DNA from: Pyrrhoderma lamaoense
Lineage: Eukaryota > Basidiomycota > Agaricomycetes > Hymenochaetales > Hymenochaetaceae
Assembly (NCBI GenBank): GCA_002794735.1
Contig: NBAZ01000003.1
Location: forward strand, 1,798,001-1,862,000
Reading direction: 5' to 3'
Length of the DNA stretch: 64,000 bases
Part shown: piece after piece, positions 50,923 to 62,869 of the stretch
Numbering within the stretch: position 1 is the first letter of the stretch
Layout: every line of letters starts with the position of its first letter
Translations under genes and position numbers: made by a program
The notes under the pieces: model-generated
Database searches by the model: none
What the model was told of the DNA's origin: nothing
Seen by the model: only the letters and a program-made list of their open reading frames with translations

Positions 50923-52154
50923 CACTGTCAGAAGCCAAGAAGTCAAGAAAAGACTTCAAGCTTCGTACACTCTAAAGTCCTTTCAATTCAGTTTTCTCGA
51001 CATTGACCTTCGTCTCCGGGTCTCAACAGGCGGCCTTCACAGACTTCCGAGATTTCGCCAAGAGAATTTTTTAAAAGAACATAAACCGTGTAAGATAGAA
51101 TTAAAGAAATAAGTTGGGGCTCGATCACCGAGATGTTGTCTCACTCACGTGTCAGCTTTTTGAGTCCCCCAGATCTCACAAGTGAAGATGACTCTTCTAT
51201 ACTTGTCCTCTGTGCTCAGACCTTACCGCGGGATAAGAATAATCCTGAAACAAAATCACACAATTTTCATACAAACTACTGCAATGAAGCATTAGCATCG
51301 ACAAGAGCATCGATTGGACTAAAGAGCATGAAACGTCCATTGAATATGGATGATTCGTCATATCAAAAGAGCCCCACATCATCAGAAATGGCAGGTCCCG
51401 ACCGACTGCGGTGGCTTCCCCTCTTCTCAGTTCCTAGCAGACTCTCATCCTTGAGCAGATGATACTCGATATCGCATGGGCATTTTTTTCTTATTTTTTT
51501 AACATCGATACGGAAGTGATAGGAGAGCCGGCATTCCGCGTAGCGAAACAAAGTTTCTCTAATACCACGATAGGGGACAATGGGGAAGCTGCAGCCTTGT
51601 GGAAAGAAAAGCGGGGTTAAGAGCTATTTCTTTACGAGAACTTCTTTTACGATCAGCGTATAATGCGCAGAGATGGGGCCCCAGAGTGAAAAAAATTGAT
51701 GTTTACTTCATACCTACGGGCGAAGAGGATACTCAGCATATGGCTCTGGGAATGGACAAACAACCAAGTATGGACAAGCGTTGCGTCATTGTTTATTTAT
51801 AGCGTAATAGCTAATAGATCCTAATCGGGGACATATTATTCATCGGACCGACGCACCTACCATAACCGGGAATTGACTACTGGCCCGGAACATAATTTTC
51901 ACCAGGTCTGGGTGCCACCGGGGCTGACTAGAAGGATGATAGAATGGATGTATGCTCTCGTCGTTGAGCATGATGCGGGAACAGCGAAGAGAAGAGAGCG
52001 ACGGTGAGCAAAGTAAAGACCCATGGGCTTAACAAGGCCATTCGGCGAGATGTTCTCCACACAGGATCAGGAACGTAGGGCGCTGAGCGTGGAGGTGACA
52101 TACAGTCGGTGGAGTTCCATCTTTCGGCTAACCAGGGTCTCTGCATATACGGAC

Positions 52155-52162
52155 TATATAAA
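52155..52162 (+). promoter_or_regulatory. TATA box of the sugar transporter gene
   Basis: TATATAAA, 116 nt upstream of the ATG at 52278. A pyrimidine-rich tract (cctccctttcctccatc-like) follows at about 52170-52240, a plausible start zone. This is the clearest TATA element in the window. Confidence 0.55.
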
Positions 52163-52277
52163 CTGGATTGATCCAGCCTCTCCCTCCATTCCCCTGGGTC
52201 TTGTACTTCCTAACCTCCTTCCTTTCCTCCATCATCATTCGTGTCTAGTAATCTTAGTCACCTCCTCCGCTACAACA

Positions 52278-54464
52278 ATGTCGCTCTCAGAGCGTGAAAA
52301 GGCTTCCATTGAGAAGCGTGCCGAGTCTATCTCCGAGTCCGTACCCAGTGCGGACGAGAAGCCTCGCATAAGGACTCATGCCATTGATCCAGCCACCGAG
52401 AATATCAACGCAAAACTTGCAAACCCTCTTTCTGGTATTCCTCAAGACCAACTTCTACGAGATGGTGCCTCCTTCGCTCGGAAACACGACCTTTCTCATC
52501 TCGAGAACGAGTTCGCTAAAGGCGCAGTTGTTGCTCAGGATCCACTTGGCTTTGAGAACCTCGACATTCTTACTGATGAGGAGAAGGCAGTACTCAGACG
52601 GGAACAGACACACAGATGGGATCAGCCATTCACGCTTTACTGGCTAGTCGTAATGTGTTCCGTCTGTGCTGCGGTTCAAGGAATGGATGAAACAGTCATC
52701 AATGGTGCCCAAGAGTTCTTCCAAGTACAATTTGGTATGCTATCGTCATCTTTTTCCCTATCTGAACGAGGCTTTACTAACCAATTTTCATAAGGCATCA
52801 ACACTGCTGACACAGATCCCAATGCAAGCCGGAATCAATGGCTTCTAGGCCTTGTTAACTCCGCGCCATATGTAAGTACCACTTCCTTGACTTCTTCTAG
52901 GGCCAACCAGACTGACATGTTCTGGACCATAGCTTTGTTGTGCTGTCTTTGGTAGTTGGATTACCGACCCTTTGAATAGGCTATTCGGACGACGTGGCAC
53001 TATCTTTATCACCGCCACTTTATCCTTCCTCACGTGTATATGGCAGGGTGTCACGAATTCTTGGCCACATCTCTTTGTAAGTTGTTCGGAGCCGAGACGC
53101 GTTTTCTTGTTCAGGATTAACCTTTTCTTCATCAGGTTGCTAGGTTTATCCTTGGCTTGGGTATCGGACCTAAATCAACGACCGTTCCGGTATATGCTGC
53201 CGAATGTGCGCCAACTCCAATTAGAGGTAAGATAAGATTCTTGGATAAAACCTTAATTTCTCACTGACAAGTTTGGTTTAGGTGCTCTCGTTATGATGTG
53301 GCAAATGTGGACGGCCTTTGGAATCATGTTGGGATACGTTTCGGACCTCATTTTCCTTAAGGTCGCTGACCCGCCCCATATTACGGGTCTCAACTGGCGT
53401 CTTATGCTTGCCAGTGCCGGAGTTCCTGCATTATTTGTTATGGCGCAAGTTTGGTTCTGCCCGGAGTCCCCTAGATGGCTTTTGAGTAAGGGCCGATACA
53501 ATGATGCTTACCACAGTTTAGCAAGACTCCGAAAACATCCACTCTTAGCTGCCCGTGACCTCTACTGTATGTGCTAACTAACGTCTGAATCTCTTATCAA
53601 TTGCTTACAAATTATCAATTAGACATTCATATTCTTTTAGAGGCTGAAGAATCACTCACACATGGTCACCGTTTCCTGGAACTCTTCACTGTTCCTCGTA
53701 ATCGTCGCGGTGCCCTAGGGTCATTCATTGTTATGTTCATGCAACAATTCTGTGGTGTAAATGTCATTGCCTATTACTCCACCCAAGTCTTCAAAGAAGC
53801 GGGCTTCAGTGATATCCAGGCATTCCTTGCCAGTTTCGGATTCGGGGCTATTAACTTCTTGTTTGCACTTCCGGCAGTCAAGACGATTGATACATTTGGT
53901 CGCCGAAACTTGCTTCTTACAACTTTCCCGCTCATGTCTTTGTTCCTGTTGATGACTGGATTCGCGTTTTGGATACCAGAATCTAGCAAAGCTCATTTAG
54001 CTGTAGTTGCTCTCGGTATCTACCTCTTCGGTATGGTCTACTCGCCTGGAGAAGGGCCCGTACCATTCACGTACTCTGCTGAGGCTTTCCCCTTATATGT
54101 CCGTGATATCGGAATGTCATTCGCCACTGCTACTTGTTGGTTCTTCAACTTTGTTGTCTCGATTACATTCCCTCGTCTCCTTGGAGCATTCAAACCACAG
54201 GGTGCTTTCGGTTGGTACGCAGCTTGGAACATCGTCGGATTTGTGCTTGTACTTTTGTTCTTGCCCGAGACTAAGGGTCTATCTCTCGAAGAGCTTGACA
54301 TGGTCTTCTCCGTCCCCACTCGGCGACACGCTTCCTATCAGTTGAAGGCCCTTCCCCATAACATCAAGAAGTATATCTTCGGAATGAAAGTTGAGGATTT
54401 GCCACCACTGTATCACCATGAAGGTGAAAAGACATATGCGCCGACTGGTGCGGCTGCAGCCTAA
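52278..54464 (+). CDS. MFS sugar/polyol porter
   Basis: Six exons, 52278-52734, 52795-52871, 52933-53076, 53136-53226, 53282-53566 and 53623-54464, give 631 residues in one clean frame. A cytosolic N-terminus of about 120 residues precedes twelve predicted membrane helices. Sugar-porter signatures: NRLFGRRG after TM2, PESPRWLLSKGRY before the central loop, QQFCGVNVIAYYS in TM7, DTFGRRN after TM8 and LPETKGLSLEELD after TM12. Proton-coupled uptake of a sugar or inositol/polyol at the plasma membrane is the family role; the substrate cannot be told. The TATA box and the large upstream region suggest regulated expression. Confidence 0.93.
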
Positions 54465-55083
54465 TAAGATTAATGACATCTACCAAAAACCAAAAAACGT
54501 AGTCATCGTTTTTCACGAAACTAATGCTGTTTTATTACCCTATTTTTCTCTTTTTTTCTTTCTTTCTTGTTTTGTCTGGATGCACCCTTGCTGTTTGGTG
54601 AAAAACTTGTTATGTTTGCCTTAGCCCCGCTGTGATACTATTTATCTTCGCGGATAATTAATGTGCTGTTGTTAATCTTTAGTGTATTTTTAGCTCCTCG
54701 ATTTCTCTCATTGCGATAGAATCATCTTGGATGCTTCATCTCATTCATGATCATGTAACATGTATTTCCAATATAAACTTATTTCTATCATAAAGAAGTC
54801 TGTGTGTGCGGAGTGAATTAAATCAGTCCTTTTGTCAATATAACTATAAACATACAGTTACTTTATCTCTGCCTTCATACGTATAGAGCAGTAATTAGTC
54901 TCGTTATGTTTCAAATATTGTGACAGCATTATTAGGTGTATGGCTATATAATTACACAAGGCCTGTTGCGGTGAATATCGATAGGAAGTAAGAAATCAAA
55001 ACCTTGATTTCTAAAATGCAAAAAGAACTTACTAGTATACAGAGTAGAAAGGAGACGCCAGACGAAAAAAAAACTGAAAGGAA
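54465..55083. other. Convergent spacer
   Basis: 619 nt between the transporter and PPT1 3' ends. T-rich on + just after the stop (ttttctctttttttctttctttc). No gene. Confidence 0.5.
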
Positions 55084-56344
55084 CTAATCTAATGCACCAC
55101 CCACATACTTGCGTACCAACGGTTCCCAACATTCAGTTGTGATTTGCATGTGTTCCCCTTGACAAATCACTAACGAAACGCCACCCCGTTCGTCTAGGGT
55201 CTTCAAGCCAAATGTATCAGCTATATAAGTCGGTTGTAGTTTCATTGGGATGATGTTCTTGTCATTAGCGTCATCCTCCGATGTGGCGTATGACCCGAAC
55301 CATGCTGATTCTTTGGGAACGACAGTCTTGTCGTCAGAGAAAAGTATAAGGACGAGATTATCAAGGGTGCTCAAGTTCTGAGCATAAGTTGTATTGATCG
55401 TTTCTGGTATTTCATTGTTGATGGATGTCAAGAACTTGTTCGTAGCGAGGTATTTATCTAGTTGTGCAGGGTCTCGGAAGTACTGGGCCTAAGAATTTGA
55501 CATGACAGTGAGTAAATTCGAAGACTCTAGTATTTGAGAATGATTACCTGGACTAAGTTAGTCTGCGCGTAGTTGGAATAGACGCCTACTCTAGCTGCTC
55601 TCCGTGCTAGCTGACACATTAAGTCAGTGGGTCGACATAATGGCAAGTCGGCTATTCCCATATGCTGAGAACCAAAAGTTAGAAGGTTGTTGATTGGGGG
55701 GCTATTATAGCGTTCAACGTATGCTCGTAGAAACTGTCCTCCTGAAGAAGATAATGAGCTAGCTATAATGGAAAACAGATACAAAAACAGCCCTGACCCT
55801 GTGAAAACCCAATGGCATCGAATCCTCTACTAAGCTCCTTCACATTGACTAATTGCTCCGCTACGAGTTCTAACTGCGCATTAACATTCCCAAACTGAAC
55901 GGAAGAACGGCTTTCAGATATTATATTCAGTAGCATAAGCGAGCTATTGAGAGACTGACGAAGCCTGCACGTTGATCTGCATCCAAGTTTTCTTCTATGT
56001 ATACGGAATGTACGAATAGCCCAGGATGGACTTCCTTTATCAGGTTTGCAAATTCAAGCATTCCAGGGGAGGCATATGAGTCACCTATACATTGTCAATC
56101 GATTGCAATTCAAATATGAGTTATTGAGAGGTTGCTTAGTTTGATGGGACAGAGTGGACTTACCAAGGCCGTGCCATAAAACCAACGGACGTATGTCTGT
56201 TTCTGAACCATTCAAACCATTTGTCGAAGATGTACTGAGAGACAGTGGTATTTGTTCTTGTACAGGCGAAGCGAGAACGACAGCATGTAGAATGAATAGA
56301 TACGTGAATTTTAGTAGTGTCAATGCATTCAGAGTCGATGTCAT
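55084..56344 (-). CDS. PPT1: Palmitoyl-protein thioesterase
   Basis: Start at 56344 (MTSTLNALTLLKFTYLFIL); an upstream in-frame ATG at 56371 is possible. A signal peptide is visible (LLKFTYLFILHAVVLAS). Alpha/beta-hydrolase motifs: LVLWHGLGDS (oxyanion strand); GFSQGGQFLRAYVER with the nucleophile Ser (G-x-S-x-G); Asp in FSDDKTVVPKESAWFG; His in CQGEHMQI. A Cys pair sits in PLCRPTDLMCQLA, as in lysosomal PPT1. It removes palmitate from cysteines of proteins in the vacuole/lysosome. Five exons with no frame break; the intron after SQG interrupts the nucleophile elbow. Confidence 0.94.
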
Positions 56345-56532
56345 GATCGTAGTTCTAGTCAGGGTCAGCACGAGAATTCCTATTGGCTCAACTTGAATAT
56401 GAACGAACTCATGGTTCGCATCAAAGAAGACTTAAAGAACTACGCCTAAAGAAATCATGTATTTATATTTTATTCGTACTTCTTTCACTCTTACTACGAG
56501 GACGGAATCTAGTAGGCTGTGATTTTCGAGGC
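56345..56532. promoter_or_regulatory. Divergent promoter of PPT1 (-) and SET gene (+)
   Basis: About 190 nt between the two 5' ends. A 23-codon basic ORF on the minus strand (56535 down to about 56464, [18 protein letters not shown]...) lies here; it is probably chance. Confidence 0.4.
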
Positions 56533-58852
56533 ATGAGAGTAAGAAACGTGTAGTGAGAACAAAGATGAATCTTCAGAGGTCGACCATAGGTCCCCGTCGC
56601 CCATCAACATCTATACGCTACGCTCGAACATCTTTCCCGAACAAGTTATCCAGTGCTCGTCTGACGATGACTCTCTTGCTTCCTACACGTCTTCCGCAGC
56701 AGACATAGAAGACAATCCTACTACGGAAGATGGTACGATTGTTGGCGAAGAGATAATGCTAGATAGGACTAGCATGTGAGCTCTGATATATTATATTTCC
56801 ATTTTTTTCTCTGTCAAGACATTATACTGACAATTTCATCAAGGCTAGAGGTCAGTTGCATGATTTTTTGTATGTAAAACTAACTACTGAAGATAATTTT
56901 GTAACATAAGGTTGAAACCTCCGATGGCATAACATGGAAACGGACACTGAGGTTCCTACTAGAACCAAGAAAGCTTGGAAGGAACGGAAAGAGAGAGAAC
57001 GCGCTCAGAAGGCCATAGAATCGCCGGAAATCAAATTAGATATCATTGATAAACATATGCCTCATGATATTCGAACTGCTGAGGACGAGGTCGCATATAA
57101 TGAAAAATTGAGAGTATGGAGAGCGAGGGACGACGACGACGACTGGGACTGGAAGAGAAGGAAAGGGAGCACATAGAAGAAGATAAAATAGAGCGGAGGG
57201 CGTTAATGAGAAACTCGTCTCAGAGAATTGAAGGAGCTCAAAGACGCAATAGCGACTCTACTCGTATCTTAAGACGGGATCCGCAACCAAGTCAGTCACC
57301 GGTTCCTAGTTCAAGCAATCAGAAACGCAAGCGTAAAGAGGACTCAGAGGAGGATTACAGTGAGAAAGATGTAACGCCTTCAATTTTGTCTGAAGTAAGT
57401 TATCTATTCAATCTATCTAGCTACTCACTAAAAGTAGGAAAGCGGCCGAGTAGAAGTACCAGTAGAAGTGCAAATTCTTCAGCTAGTTCTTTAAGAAGAC
57501 GTATAGTGACAAGAGAACGCATACAAGCGGAATGGTCCAAAGCATGTAAAGATGTTGGAGCTGCTGAAATTCGCATTGTAAACGATGTAGACAGAGAACC
57601 GTTTCCTCCTGTACCTGCAAATTTTGTCTATTTAGAAAGGAATTACCGCTAGTGAGTGTCAAGATGAACTGATAGTACCGTCTTATTCTCAATGAACTAT
57701 TTGAATGATGGTTCCGAATTAGCACTCCTGATGTACCAAATCCTCAAACTCCCGAGTACCGGAAATTCCTTGTAGGCTGTAATTGCCAAAGAGGAGGCAA
57801 ATGTCGAAGCCACAAGTTCTGTAGTTGTGTCAGGGACTCAGGATGTGTCGACGAAAACAATGATCCCGATGTTGCGTATGATGCCGTGGGTGTTCCCCGC
57901 ACTCATCAGTTATTCTTGCCTGATGCATCTCTTTAGGACGGTCTCTTTCGTTTCTCGGACTACGGCGAAGTTATTGAATGCAATGAGGTCCACTATCTAT
58001 CTGAGAATCATAGTGGAATTATTAACACTCTTAAATAGCGATGCGGGTGCGGGTCCGAATGCCGAAATCGTGTTGCTCAGAAGCCTCGAAGGCTCCCCTT
58101 GGAAATTTTCAAGACGCAAGGGAACGGCTGGGGGGTACGTTGCCGCGGAGAATAAAGCGGGGAACCGTGCTTGGTTTTTATACAGGGTTAATTTATTTCG
58201 TCCTTTGATAATGAATTAATTATACACTAAAACACTGTGTTTTTTCTAGCGAAGTAGTGTGCGTTGTCTAACGTTCGTACACGTGTTTGCTTGCACAAGC
58301 TGATTGAATCCTTATAGGCCCTGTGAAGACGTTTCAAACATGTCAGAAGAAGTAAAGAATTATGCTTTTGACCTTGATCTCCACGATTCGCAGCACAAGT
58401 ATACTGTTTGCTCATATAACGCAGGTCCGTTTCAATTTTTTCTAATTCACTGATATATGCTGAAGTAGATATGATCAACGCAGGAAACTGGGCTCGTTTT
58501 CTCAAGTAAGAATTCATTACTTAGACCCAAGCTCGGTATTTGAACCCTCATCTTTCAAGTCACTCGTGCGATCCGAATACGATAGTATACTCCGTTGTAT
58601 TTGATACGGTAGTCGAGGTCTGTCTATTTTTTTGTGTTTTGCATGGCCAACCGAACTCAAAGCCAACTGCGGGAATAGACATATATGCCTTATATTGCAT
58701 ATGCAGCGTTGGTCGATATTCCACCTTTACAGGAAATCACATTTGATTACAATCCCAAAGCGGCTCGTCAATCAAGTAAGGGTAAACAGAAGATGAGATC
58801 AGGAATGACTAGATGTCTTTGTAATAGTAATAATTGCAGAAAATATATATGA
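56533..58852 (+). CDS. SET-domain histone H3K9 methyltransferase-like protein (SUV39/Clr4 type)
   Basis: Ends at TGA 58850-58852. The first exons are Ser/Asp-rich and basic ([11 protein letters not shown]). Pre-SET Cys array: [29 protein letters not shown] then [11 protein letters not shown]. The SET domain starts [15 protein letters not shown] and [12 protein letters not shown], continues YAFDLD and GNWARFLNHSCDPN (SAM site), then EITFDYNP and post-[15 protein letters not shown]. This is the plan of H3K9 methyltransferases that build heterochromatin. No chromodomain is recognisable upstream. Nine or more small exons. Bases appear missing near 56953, 57155 and 58143. The 5' start is unresolved: the ATG at 56533 is out of phase with the clear frame that begins at 56543. 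Confidence 0.85.
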
Positions 58853-59172
58853 ACCCTGAGTAGGACTTCAAGTAAGTCCACATGTATATATACATAGGCC
58901 GATATTTTGATATTTTGATAAATCCCTTTGAAACATTTCAATTACTCGCATTGCTTTTTAAAAAAAAAAACTTTACAAATCATTTTGATTATCAACTTTG
59001 AAAAATGTAACATTCCGTCCTGTACGTAATCAATTATTACTATTTGCCCCACCGCAAGAGCCGCAAGTAGGATTTCACCAGAACCTCTCACTCCCCCACC
59101 TCTTTTAGTCTCCAATCTCTACCTTCTTCGACGGTTCCAAATAGTATCAAAGGGTCAATAATTTCAATAGAC
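58853..59172. promoter_or_regulatory. Tandem spacer, SET gene to MPC2
   Basis: 320 nt; AT-rich 3' UTR of the SET gene, then a CT-rich tract (cctctcactcccccacctc) at about 59080-59110 before the MPC2 start. Confidence 0.45.
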
Positions 59173-59913
59173 ATGTCTGGACCAGCAGCTTCAGCAGGCG
59201 CTTCGAAATTCCAAGCCTTCATGAATCACCCCGCGGGTGCGTTTTGTATTACAATAGCACCTTAAATTATTCACTTAATTCCCTTTGATCATTTAATGTT
59301 ATCCATACCGTTTCCTTCATCATCAACAATAACAACTCAAATCCAAAAACATCTTATTTTGATGCCATAAACAGGGCCGAAGACGGTATTCTTCTGGGCG
59401 CCGTTGATGAAATGGTGTCTCGTCGCAGCTGGGTTAAAGGACCTCAACCGCCCCGCTGAGAAACTTTCCGTATCCCAGAACGTTGGTAGGTGTCTCCCTT
59501 TGTCCTGTTGAAGGAAAAACGAGATTGTTCCGCTGTTATAGGGATCGGGTACTTGAGAACTGTGGCTATGGAATGTGTGCTGATGGTTGTTGATGTTCCT
59601 TTCTGTTTTACATAGCCCTTGCAGCGACGGGATTCATCTGGGTACGCTATTCATTGGTGATTACTCCAGTCAACTATAGCTTGGCGGCTGTGAGTAGTAT
59701 CCTGTATCTCCATTTTTTAGCCTACTGATCACGTCATGGACTATATAGGTCAACTTCTTTGTTGGTTCAACTGGGTTGGGACAGCTCTACAGGATCTGGG
59801 AGTAAGTATTTCTTATTTTTGCTATCGGTTGTTATTGTTATTAACGATACAATCTTATCATCAGCTACCGAAGAAAGAACCAAGAAGCAGCTACAACGCC
59901 TGCACCTGCTTAA
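59173..59913 (+). CDS. MPC2: Mitochondrial pyruvate carrier subunit 2
   Basis: Five exons, 59173-59236, 59375-59485, 59616-59689, 59749-59801 and 59865-59913, give 116 residues. FQAFMNHPAGPKTVFFWAPL, KWCLVAAGLKDLNRPAEKLS and VSQNVALAATGFIWVRYSLV + ITPVNYSLAAVNFFVGSTG are the signature blocks of MPC subunits, with three membrane helices. With an MPC1/MPC3 partner it forms the inner-membrane carrier that imports pyruvate. No frame break. Like NDUFB2, it is too fragmented by introns to give a long ORF. Confidence 0.95.
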
Positions 59914-60170
59914 AGATCTGGTGGCGTCGTTTTGCGGGACAGGCTAATGTAATTGCATACACGGTTATTAGTGACCTGGAGATAGATTCCTACTGTATTA
60001 ACTTACTCAGGGGGCTTTACCATCGTTAATAGAGCTTTCCTCTTGATTAATCGAATCTATTATACAGCAGCAAACCAGGAAAACAATGAAATCTATGCAA
60101 AAAAACCTAATATATCCTTAACATCATAATTTTTAAAACATCGCGTCGTAAGTATAACATTCATCACCAT
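59914..60170. other. Convergent spacer
   Basis: 257 nt between the MPC2 and Apq12-like gene 3' ends; AT-rich, nothing specific. Confidence 0.4.
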
Positions 60171-60970
60171 TCATCTCGACGCCGTTTTTCGCCCAGAAGT
60201 GGTCGCCTTCGCTTTATTTTTTGTGTCCCTTCCTGGGCCAGCACCTGCACCAATGATATTCTCGTTTCCGTTATTTCCAGCTGTCTCAGCCACGTTATCC
60301 AAAAAAGTCTTAGCGTTATTCAATATGTCAAACGCGGAACCTCCAAGTGCATGTCTAGCCAAACTGGCGATATACTCGATTACACGTTGAGCATCAGAAG
60401 ATGCGTCCTTCTCCCCAGAAGCTGAATTTGCGTCATATTGCCATCCACTGTACGCGTTATGAGTGTCACGAGCCTTCCGACGCGTTCCAGAATTTGGTCG
60501 CGTTTGCTGTGAACTTTGTCCAAAGCCCGAAGCCGCTGCTTGACGGCTCGCACTTTGAATGACGTCCATTAGTGGATTAAGTACGTTCCCATCTTCAGAC
60601 CGACCACTGCTAGTGCTAGCGTACCACCCAAATGTCGTACAGAGTATTCCAAGTATGAAGAACCATTTTATGGCCCAGAATACCATACGGACCATAAAGC
60701 TCGTAGTGCGGTAAACGCTACGGAGCGTGTAGTAAACGGTGAAGAAGATGATCAGGGGTGGTAATACGGATTGAGCATCCCACTCCATGGTTTCCAAGAA
60801 GGAAGGGCTGCCACGAGAGAGATAAGTTTAATAAAGAAAGAAAGGATGATGATTGCAAAGGAGCTTGCAGTGAAAAGGATTTTGTACAGAGGAGGGGGCA
60901 GAACGTTTGAGAGATAGTCGAGGAGAGGGTCGAGGACGGGCGGGAGGTCCTGGGGACGAATGTTATCCAT
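60171..60970 (-). CDS. Apq12-like nuclear envelope/ER membrane protein
   Basis: Start taken at 60970 (MDNIRPQDLPPVLDPLLDYL); an in-frame ATG at 60985 is also possible. Hydrophobic segments: LYKILFTASSFAIIILSFFI; SVLPPLIIFFTVYYTLRSVY; MVFWAIKWFFILGILCTTFG. A hydrophilic tail rich in Gly/Ser/Asn ends in a basic KNKAKATTSGRK. The helix order and length resemble Apq12, a nuclear envelope protein needed for nuclear pore biogenesis and membrane fluidity in yeast. One base is missing near 60797 (ccaagaa on +): 800+1 nt gives 267 codons. Without it the membrane region is cut in two. The identification rests on topology more than sequence. Confidence 0.7.
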
Positions 60971-61335
60971 AGTGTTCGCGACCACTCACTCGCTCACAAG
61001 AAGAGATTAGGCAGGTGTGACTGATCGAGAAAAGAAGGTCACATAACACAGGCGTGGGAGTGTTGTCACGGGTGGCTTTGATGGGAAAAAGTAACCCCAT
61101 AAAATACAAATGTAGTAAATATGGAAAATAAGACTAAAACTGGGGTTCAAAGCAATTTCTCTAGCTTAGTCATAAATTGGAGGACTACTTAAAATGTTCC
61201 AAGGTGGACTCTTTCGTATCCTCATCCTTTCCCCGAACTCTCAACTACTTTCCTTTCTTCCCCATCTGCCCATTGCTTTCCCTTCCCTCCCCAGTCACTC
61301 ATCCCTCCCCATACCATCTCCCTATTAATTAAGCA
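60971..61335. promoter_or_regulatory. Divergent promoter
   Basis: 365 nt between the Apq12-like gene (-) and the short unknown gene (+). It ends in a CT-rich tract (ccccttccctccccagtc-like) at about 61240-61320 before the ATG at 61336. Confidence 0.45.
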
Positions 61336-62059
61336 ATGGCTTTCAAGCGTAAACATGATGATGATGTCTCCTTCCACTCTGTATGTCCCCGCGTTGTCCA
61401 TATAAGGAAATTTGAACATGCTCTTACTATCGCCTATACTTGTTAATTTAATAGCAACCTCTCAAACAGGTGAAGCTTGTTCCATTCCCTACATCGGACT
61501 CTATGGATATGGACATGGACGTCCCCATGTCTGACACTCCAGTGGACTACCAAGCCGTACCTTCTGCTTTTCATGTCCGTCTTGCTTCCAGTGCGTCGTC
61601 CGTAACAGACGCTTCGAGTGACTATTCTAGTGAAGCATCTTCTTCCCGTACGTCTATCTTATCTTTAAGGGTCACTCCAAGTTCATGGGTGTTCATCTAT
61701 AGCTTATTACCCCGTTTTCGAACTTTATCCAGCTTCGGCTCCAGCAACTCAGCTCCCGAGATGTGATGGCCGTTCTTACTCGAGCTTGAGCTTCCCCACC
61801 TCAGGTGAGACCGATAGCGCCTTAGGGCGTGATTCTTGTCTTGGTTCTAATGTTTGCTGATCAAGCCCTCCTACCTCGACATTGTCTCATGATCGTCAAA
61901 TGCATCGTGGTGGTTGTCGTTTTATTTATTAACCTCTTCAGACCCGACTGTAAGCAGATTCCCAAGCTCCGTGTAGCATGTGGTGCCGGTCCTAGTGGCA
62001 GACGCTCGATGTGGGGAATCTGCGAAGAATGCGGCGCTATCGAAATGCTAGACTCTTAG
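61336..62059 (+). CDS. Short unknown protein with conserved Cys-rich C-terminus
   Basis: Starts MAFKRKHDDDVSFHS, spliced to QPLKQVKLVPFP and a Ser/Asp/Met stretch (DSMDMDMDVPMSDTP; SSASSVTDASSDYSSE). The last exon encodes DCKQIPKLRVACGAG and GRRSMWGICEECGAIEMLD, ending TAG at 62057-62059. The C-x11 or so and C-x2-C spacing might bind zinc. I have seen similar short proteins in other mushrooms but know no function. At least four exons. The junction into the last exon is one base out with the donor near 61802, so either a base is missing or the donor differs. Confidence 0.6.
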
Positions 62060-62869
62060 AAAATCAGCACAACATTTGGTATCCCAACAAAGTCTCGTTT
62101 AGTCTTCCCCTATTCCTTTTTCGCTTTTCACTTCTTGCGCATTCTATCTTTTTTTCTTAACTGTTTCTGTGTTCTAAGCTTTAGCATCTGACTCAACACT
62201 CAACATATAAACTAAACTCGACTCCGCCACCAGCAATCAACTACTAGCAGTTTTTCCAGCATTGTTGTAGGTTATATATGTGTATAACCGTCAAGACCAG
62301 CTTCGACTTCGACTTCGGGACACAGCTCACAAAGAATCCTCTTCGAGATCGACTTCAGTAATCTCCTCCCTCTCCACCCTTCCCACGTCATCTAGCCTAC
62401 CCCTACTCTCTCTCTCTGTACCCTCTCCTCCTCTGCCGTCTGCGACACCCAATCTACTGCTCTCTACTTCCTCTTTGTCCTAATCAACTTACATCCACAG
62501 CTGCTGTCGTCCTCTCAAAATGCTTAGTAGTACCCTCCGCATATGTATCATCCTTTTTTACATCATTAATTCGGACTCTAACACCAATTCACCACCATCC
62601 GCTATTTACTATTTACCATGTCTTATGCTTCTGTCAAAATTGTTGTCTTGTCTCTCTAATTGTGATTTTTTTGATGCATTTCATATGAATTCATGCGTGA
62701 TGTCTCTTCGGCCAATTGGGATCGATCAAAAAGAGTACTAAAGAAATGTTTATCAACCGGTTACGAGTCCATTGAGATTGGTTACATGGAGATATGATAC
62801 ATTTGGGCTAGACTAGTTTCATACGACGACAATCAAGCTAAATTCACCTTTTTATTGTTGGATATGTAT
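62060..62869. other. Convergent spacer with pyrimidine-rich + strand
   Basis: 810 nt. C/T-rich on + from about 62340 to 62480 (ctccctctccaccc, tctctctctctctg), the extended 3' UTR of the short unknown gene. No gene supported. Confidence 0.5.

Larger units (their letters stand above)
49795..52277. promoter_or_regulatory. 2.5 kb divergent intergenic region upstream of the sugar transporter
   Basis: Long upstream region shared by the phosphoesterase gene (-) and the MFS transporter (+). Short ORFs at 50882-51112 and 51133-51462 lack protein-like features or intron context. Three CreA/Mig1-type motifs and a TATA box are listed separately. The length is unusual for this gene-dense window and fits a regulated transporter promoter. 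Confidence 0.5.

Noticed and set aside
51133..51462. 109-codon + strand ORF in the transporter upstream region
   Set aside because: No domain, no upstream or downstream exon logic and unremarkable composition.
56464..56535. Minus-strand 23-codon basic ORF in the PPT1/SET promoter
   Set aside because: Too short to support, and it overlaps the probable 5' end of the SET gene.
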